A stretch of DNA of 64,000 bases, taken from assembly GCA_947685225.1 (NCBI GenBank), contig CANTUV010000024.1:27856001-27920000 (forward strand), given 5' to 3'. Origin of the DNA: Garcia nutans. Lineage: Eukaryota > Streptophyta > Magnoliopsida > Malpighiales > Euphorbiaceae. Shown here piece by piece: positions 58,429-64,000 of this stretch. Positions within the stretch are counted from its first letter, which is position 1; each line of letters begins with the position of its first letter. A program made the translations under genes and the position numbers. The notes under the pieces were generated by a model. The model was not told the origin of the DNA. It saw only the letters and a program-made list of their open reading frames with translations, and made no database searches.

Positions 58429-59749
58429 AGGACTAAAACAACACGAAAAGGGGAGGAGGAAAAAAAGAGGAAATCGGACAGAGATTGGGAGGAGAAATTG
58501 AGACCGAAATTGAGGAGGAAAATCTTAAATCAATTGAACTTTTTTTTTAGAGAGCAAACAAGCAATTCAACCCATCAAAGGCAGCAAATCTTGCCTTTGA
58601 CCTTGTTCATCCAAGAAGCAATTTTTGGGGTAACCTACGAACGAAGGTTTGAATTCTTAATTTCTTTTTGTTTCTTACAGTAGCTTCGTTCTTTATTTAA
58701 TTCATAAGGTTACACACTCAAAACTTCAATCTTTGAAGATGTAATAACTTGATCTTTGTTTTCCCAAAAAAAAAACCTTAAATCATTCTAAAACCCTAAA
58801 AATCATCCTTTTGTTTCCATAAAACCTTAAAAACCTAATATATTCCTTTTGTCCCCAAAAAACCCTAAATTATCTCTTTTATTTTTATAAACTTTAAATC
58901 ATTTTCTCTATTTTCAAAAAATCCTAAATTACTTTTTCTGTTTCTTCAAAATATCAAAACCCTAATCTACTTTCCAACTTCCCCAAAACCTTAAATCATT
59001 TTATTAATTCAACAAAACCCTAATCTGTTTTCCAATGTTTCAAAACCTTAAAACCCTAAACTTCACTTTACAGCTTCTAAAAATCACATAAAGTTTTATA
59101 AAACTATAAATTGTTTTCTCAAACTCTAAAATAAAATACATTCTTCGAACACTAAAAACCGTAATTCAACTTTCAAAACCAAGACAACAACCCCAAATTA
59201 GTTAACTTTAAACCCTAGTTTTCCCTAACCCTTTAATCTTTAAACCTTAAAACTTTATAAACATAAATATTAAAATTCAAACACAGTAAACCTAAAAACC
59301 ATATTCAGTAGCTAATAATCATAAATCTAAATTTTTTTAAAGTGTCCAAAACTAAATTTCATGATTATACATCTCAAACCGTAATTTGGTGAATCGAAGA
59401 ACTTTAACAACTTTATAAATCATAAAACTTTTGCTCCATTTCAATTCCATTAAAACTCACAGTAGCTTAAACTCATGAATTCCAAAACCCTAAACACATG
59501 GAATAAAGAAACTTAAATAGAAACAGTAGCCCTAATTTGAATCTTTATTTGCCTTCTTCAATTTTATATTTGATTATGCTTTGATTTATTTTATATGCTT
59601 TAATTTATTTTAAGTTCAATGTTTAGTTTATCTAATTTATCATGGATGGATGTTTACTTTCTATTGATATTTAGTACCTTTGATAAATGATTTATTTATG
59701 ATGAATGGCTATTTACTTTTATCGCTTTATTTAGTTTTCCAAATGTTGT

Positions 59750-59920
59750 AAGAGGTATGTTTCCACTTGGTGGGTACCTCATTAGTTAAATATCATGTAA
59801 TTTAAATTGCTTTTCTATTTTAGAACTAATGTAAAGGACATGTTTCTACCTTTTGGTGGGTGTCCTATTTAGGCATGGGATGTAAGGACATGTTTTCATC
59901 CTCTGATGGGTGTCCATTTA
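59750..59920 (+). repeat. Three degenerate hairpin repeats in the E LTR
   Basis: Units start near 59750, 59830 and 59880. Each has a word like GGACATGTTT followed by GGTGGGTGTCC, so each can fold as GGACA with TGTCC. T has the same three at 44690-44850 in reverse. Confidence 0.6.
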
Positions 59921-60306
59921 TTTGTTTTGCTTGGACATTGCTCTGATTTTAATATAATGATGCTTTCTTTTAATTATTGTGTGTAATATGGATAATATTG
60001 TTATATTTAAGAATTTTATAATATTAAGACCTGTAAAGGAGGCCGGTTCCAATGAACAAAGCATTATGGAGGTGCTGGGCCATTTCTCACCTTCCCCACA
60101 CATACCCAACTTTTCGAACCCATTAGGGGGTTGGGGATTTCTTAGAAATCAAGTCATCCACCCATTTCTTTTTTCCCGGCCTGTCTGGGTGGCGACTCCA
60201 TTTTCTCCGAACTTAGGTCTGTGTTCTCTAAGGCCCCGAGCCTAAACAGTGCCGAAGTCACAAGAACCATTCCACCGGGAGTGGAGGCGAAAATCCCCGC
60301 TCATAG

Positions 60307-60324
60307 TGGCAACTCCACTGGGGA
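60307..60324 (+). other. Element E primer binding site (Arg-tRNA type)
   Basis: TGGCAACTCCACTGGGGA, next to the LTR end, resembles the Ogre-type TGGCGACTCC form. Confidence 0.75.
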
Positions 60325-60639
60325 TTAGAGAAGTTGATTCCGTTTGTCTTTATATTATTCTATTCTTTCTTATAATGATATTATCCATTGCATCATATTA
60401 GATCGCATCGTGTGCGTGAGTTAGGATGCCCGTGTTACCCGTGTTGTGTTATATAAGGGATACCATACTTTCACTCAAGGTATGGAGATCGAGCATGGCA
60501 TAACCACTCATAGCCTCGTACCATTTGGTATATACTTGCTATGGGAACCTAAGCCTTTTTTTTACCCAAAGACTAAAGCTCATGTAATTGGCCTAGTTAC
60601 TTTCCTTAGGTTTTATGTCATGAGATCTAGAATTTAATT
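60325..60639 (+). other. Untranslated leader of E up to the deletion point
   Basis: It aligns with the T leader (44263 down to about 43970) as far as CCTTAGGTTTTAT at about 60617, then jumps to sequence matching the T gag 3' part. A 63-codon open frame here is not conserved. Confidence 0.65.
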
Positions 60640-60882
60640 GGCAGTGGAAGGTTGCTTGAGCCTGATAAGCCCAACACTAAGAATAAGCCTCTGCCTAAAA
60701 TTGGAAGGGCGCCACCTCTTGCAACCTTCATGAAGAGTTTTTTCTTGTCGTCTCATCATGATATGGATAGAGAAGCTGCTAAAGATGATGTACTACTAAA
60801 CAAGTTTGGATTAACTATGGATGATGAATCCATGATCCTTAATGATGGAAAAAAAATCCTTGCCCTTGATCTGTCTAAATGA
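60640..60882 (+). pseudogene. gag: C-terminal gag remnant in E
   Basis: A frame without an ATG at its start reads LEPDKPNTKNKPLPK, matching LPEPNKPNTKENPLARF at the end of T gag. It continues for about 50 codons beyond the T stop and ends at TGA 60880. About 2 kb of gag relative to T is missing just upstream. Confidence 0.75.
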
Positions 60883-63470
60883 ATGAAGTATCTTTGACTC
60901 CAATTCAACGAACTTTCCTTAGCTTGAATGTAGCTTTCTTTAATATTTAATTTGAATAATTATGTTTTTCAAGTTTGATAGAATAAATTACTTTCATCAA
61001 AATTTTATTGGTCTTTGTTCATTTTGGTGCTCAACCAATGAGGAATCTAGCTTGATGTTCATAAATTAATATATTTATGCATCATGACTCGAATGACTTT
61101 ACTAGATGAGGAAATTGCTCTATAGCATCGAGTTGTGTATGCTTACTTAGAGAGGGCTCCTGCATAATTAGGTTTGTCTAGGTCCTAGTCAGTCTTAGAA
61201 CATGCTTTAATAAACTTTTGAGGCGAAATTGATCTCTGCTTATTTAAGGTAGAGATGATCTAGGTATTGTTTGGTTAGCCAACAACTAGTATCCACCCAA
61301 TTAAATATCAATCCCTAGTTGTCCCTTTGAGCCTTCATAAAATTTTAGCTTTCTTTTCATTGGCTTACAAACCCCAATAACCTACCCTGAGCTATTGTCA
61401 TACTTTTGACAAGTCTTATGATCACTAAGATGAAGAGGCAAGAAGATTAAAAGAAAGCAATGATTAGTCAAGATCATGAAGATAGTTGAAGCTCTCACGA
61501 CCATAAGAGTAGTTGATGTTCTCAAAACCATAAGGGTAGTTGAAGTTTTTCTAATATCTCCAATATATCAAGACAACATCGGAGTAACTAATGATTTATC
61601 CCTGTTAAAGAAGATTTATGTTACTCCACTCATCCATTATTGGAAGCCCAAGCTGAGACAAACAAGATGACTCTTTTAGAGCTAGAACAAAAAAAAACAA
61701 CAAAACAAAAAAAGGAGGAAAAAAGGAGGAAAAAAGAAGAAAAGAAGAAAAAAAAGAAAAAAGAAGAAGAAAAAAAAAGAAAAGAAGAAAGAGAGAAAGA
61801 AAAGAAAAAAGGTAAAAGGCGGTTCAAAAAGCCAACTGAGTTCTCTATTACCTAAAGCAGCAAAAGGCTTCCATTTGGGTTATAAGGACATTTTGACTTG
61901 AATTGGTCCAACCCAATTAAAGATTCGATCAAAATCAGAGGAAAAGGAGAAAGACTACCTAGTGCTTAAAAGTTCTGTACTTGACAGTCCTACAAGGAAG
62001 AAGGACAAAATGATAAAATGCTCAAAGAAAGGAAAGAGTAAGGAAAATAAAGAAAAGGGAAGAGTAAGAAAAATAAAGAAAAGGGAGAAGAAGAAAAGAA
62101 ATGAATTTGGAAACCAAACTTTTTTGCAAGGGCAAAAACTGTCCTAATCAAGATCCAGATTAATGCCAAGAAGATAGAAGGAATTTGAAGTCTAGCAAGA
62201 TTGCCTCCAAGCTGCCTAAAATTCAAACAAGAAATTTATAGTGTGAGGGTTTGTCCATTGTGTCACATCAGCTCCTATCTCAAAATGGCCTTCACTTAAA
62301 CCCGTGTCCCTTATAGACCCCATTTCAAGCCTATCAAAGACCTGTTGATCTCTCGTGGTAGGTAGAGTCTATTAGTGGAGATAGTTTCAATAAGCATGCA
62401 TATGAGATAGACAATATTTGAACTCAATGAGACCTTTGGCCAAGTAATGTGTATGTGCCTATCTGAAGTGCAACAGTTCTTGCTTAAATAGAAATGATTC
62501 CCGAGTTTAGTATGGTAAGTATGGTTTTCATGTTATAGATATGTTAATTTGGAAAAATCAAGTCCTGAGGTACATTGACATTAATTTGGCAAAGCCAACA
62601 TTTGATTTCAAAATCAAAATTCAAAAATCCAAAAAAAATCAAAATTCAAAAAAAAAAGAAAATTTTTTGTCATACAAAGCCTTCAAGTTAAGGGAAGTAT
62701 GTTGAACCTCCAAAGGACACATTGGGCAAAGGAAATGATTATTGGCAAGGTCATGAAGAAGCTATCAACTGACATGCTGAGACATAGTTTGAAATAGATG
62801 AATCCCTGACTCTGCTACTTGGGGTCTCTATTATTCATATTTTCAACATCTTGAAGATAAAAGCCATAAATGCAAAGCTTTCTATCATTCCAATGCAAGA
62901 CTTGAACGAGTGTTGAAAAGGAGTCAATGAGAATACTTCTGCCGATCACCTTGGTCTATGAGTTAATGAAACCAATGTGAGTATTATCATGCATATCATG
63001 CATACATGAGCATATCGCATCACACTTTCTTGTCTTGTATCGTCTATTCTTTATCAAAGTGAACAACAAACACTCTGAGAAGCAAAGAATCAAAAGAAGA
63101 TATCAAATCAGGGGAGCATAGAAGGCCCATTACCAGAGAAAGTTCCAGTAATTTTGCAAAGAGAAGGAATGCGTGCTTTTGCGAAAAACAAGACGAAATA
63201 CAAATGTCAATCAAAGCCCGCATAGAAAAATCATGGGTTTGGGCCTACACAAGGGGCAAAGTTTCTCCTTTTCAATTTTTTATGTCCATATATAAAATAT
63301 TTTTAAACTCACTTACAAATATTTTGCCACGCAGGGGGGCAGGGAGAGCATATAAGGTCCAATTAAAAATAGCTGAATTTTTGCAAAAAGGAAGAACAAA
63401 AGAATGGAACATTAGAACTCTCAAAAGAATGAAGATGCAAAAGATAAAAGATCAGTTCAGCTAAAAGAGC
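60883..63470 (+). other. Non-coding interior of E
   Basis: Down to about 62560 it is homologous to T 41770-40080 in reverse, with purine tracts at 61688-61815 and 62025-62105. From about 62600 onward I find no counterpart in T. A purine-rich word GCAGGGGGGCAGGGAGAG lies at about 63333-63350. The 86-codon open frame at 63204-63464 has no recognisable motif. Confidence 0.65.
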
Positions 63471-63473
63471 TTA

Positions 63474-64000
63474 AGCCAGGGTAAAGACCCGACCTCCAAT
63501 GGATAAAGATCCATGTTCCAAGTGTGAAAACCCGATCTCAAATGATGAAGATCCATTTTCAAGGGTGAAGACCCGATCTCAAAGGATGAAGGTCCATTTT
63601 CAAGGGTGAAGACCCGATCGCAAAGGATGAAGATCTATTTTCAAGGGTGAAGAACCGATCTCAAAGGATGAAGATCCATTTTCAAGGATGAAGACCCAAT
63701 CTCAGAGGTTTAAGATCCATTTTGAAGGGTGAAGACCCGATCTCAAAGGATGAAGATCCAATTTCAAAGGGGACCCAAAGTCTAAAGGATGAAGATCCAC
63801 TTTCAAAGGGTGAAGACCCGATGTCCAAAGGATGAAGATCCACTTTCAAGGGTGAAGACCCGATGTCCAAAGGATGAAGATCCACTTTCAAAGGGTGAAG
63901 ACCCAAAGTTCAAAGGATGAAGATCCATTTTAAAGGGTGAAGACCCGACCTCAAAGGATGAAGATCCATTTTCAAGGGTGAAGACCCGATCTCAAAGGAT
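63474..64000 (+). repeat. 41-bp minisatellite, continuing past the right edge
   Basis: About 13 imperfect copies pair GGTGAAGACCCGATCTCAAA with GGATGAAGATCCA. The two halves are themselves similar (GTGAAGACCC and ATGAAGATCC), so the unit probably arose by doubling of a ~20-bp repeat. The array end is not visible. Confidence 0.9.

Larger units (their letters stand above)
58039..60305 (+). repeat. Element E 5' LTR
   Basis: It starts TGTAGACTCTTAATTTTTG, and the last bases before the PBS are TCATA (CA changed to TA). It has a GC-rich palindromic block at 58225-58340 and TATAAATA at 58421-58428. Telomere-like AAACCCTAA words recur at 58780-59230 as simple-sequence decay. A three-copy hairpin repeat lies at 59750-59920. 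The last 300 bp are strongly conserved with T (44283-44560). Confidence 0.85.
58039..64000 (+). mobile_element. Element E: Tat/Ogre-lineage element, gag mostly deleted, right end off-window
   Basis: A 5' LTR (58039-60305), Arg-tRNA-type PBS, shortened leader, a C-terminal gag remnant, non-coding interior with purine tracts, and a 41-bp minisatellite at the right edge. The interior aligns with element T in reverse from the LTR to about 62560. No pol is seen up to base 64000. Confidence 0.8.

Noticed and set aside
58780..59230. Telomere-like AAACCCTAA words
   Set aside because: Scattered, degenerate and not in tandem; the same words occur in the T LTR (45050-45780, reversed), so they are part of the LTR.
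61640..61855. Lys/Glu-rich coiled-coil ORF
   Set aside because: It is the polypurine tract read as AAG/GAA codons, matching the inverted pyrimidine tract of T.
1..64000. Host genes, tRNA, rRNA, CRISPR or bacterial-type operons
   Set aside because: Nothing supports any of these; all recognisable coding belongs to LTR retrotransposons.

Overview
The window is from a plant nuclear genome, almost certainly an angiosperm. It is AT-rich and consists almost entirely of Ty3/gypsy LTR retrotransposons. Primer binding sites match plant initiator-Met, Asp and Arg tRNAs. Pol and gag remnants belong to the Tekay/Del-type chromovirus, Athila and Tat/Ogre lineages. I see no intact host gene, rRNA, tRNA or CRISPR. 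The species cannot be named from this sequence.

Layout, oldest host inward. (i) 46529-57025, minus strand: two related Tekay-type elements, B and D, sharing one LTR (D internal, LTR, B internal, partial LTR). (ii) A gag-only Tat-type element T (minus, right end 46528) sits inside the last B LTR. Its internal region is 38811-44282 and its 3' LTR runs leftward from 38810. (iii) That T LTR is cut twice: by Tekay-type element C (27673-37745, plus, target duplication AGAAG, nearly identical LTRs) and by Tekay-type element A (minus, right end 27621). (iv) A is cut in its RNase H/integrase region at 21508 by a large non-coding LTR element (LARD, plus, from left of the window to 21507). (v) The 3' LTR of the LARD is cut by a full-length Athila element (6026-18402). 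The left ends of T, A and the LARD lie beyond base 1. (vi) On the right, 57026-58038 holds a minus-strand fragment of a DUF7745-like protein with its own TATA-like box. From 58039 a second Tat-type element E (plus), with most of gag deleted, runs off the right edge.

No element has an uninterrupted gag-pol. C comes closest: one frame of about 1,548 codons with four in-frame stops. The nonsense codons in C and D sit where relatives have, or where CGA/CAG/CAA are the likely, ancestral Gln or Arg codons. That pattern fits deamination of methylated cytosines. Hand-estimated LTR divergence rises from C (about 1%) through Athila (about 2-2.5%) and the LARD (about 4%) to B (about 7%), in agreement with the nesting order.

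The most unusual items are: a LARD interior with extreme G-over-C strand bias; arrays of short ACACG-core palindromes in the LTRs of two different lineages; an LTR-like hairpin cluster plus CT tract just upstream of the Athila third ORF, which may be an internal promoter; an antisense ORF relic and minisatellite in the 3' region of T; and the orphan DUF7745-like fragment. All divergence figures are counts by eye, not alignments.
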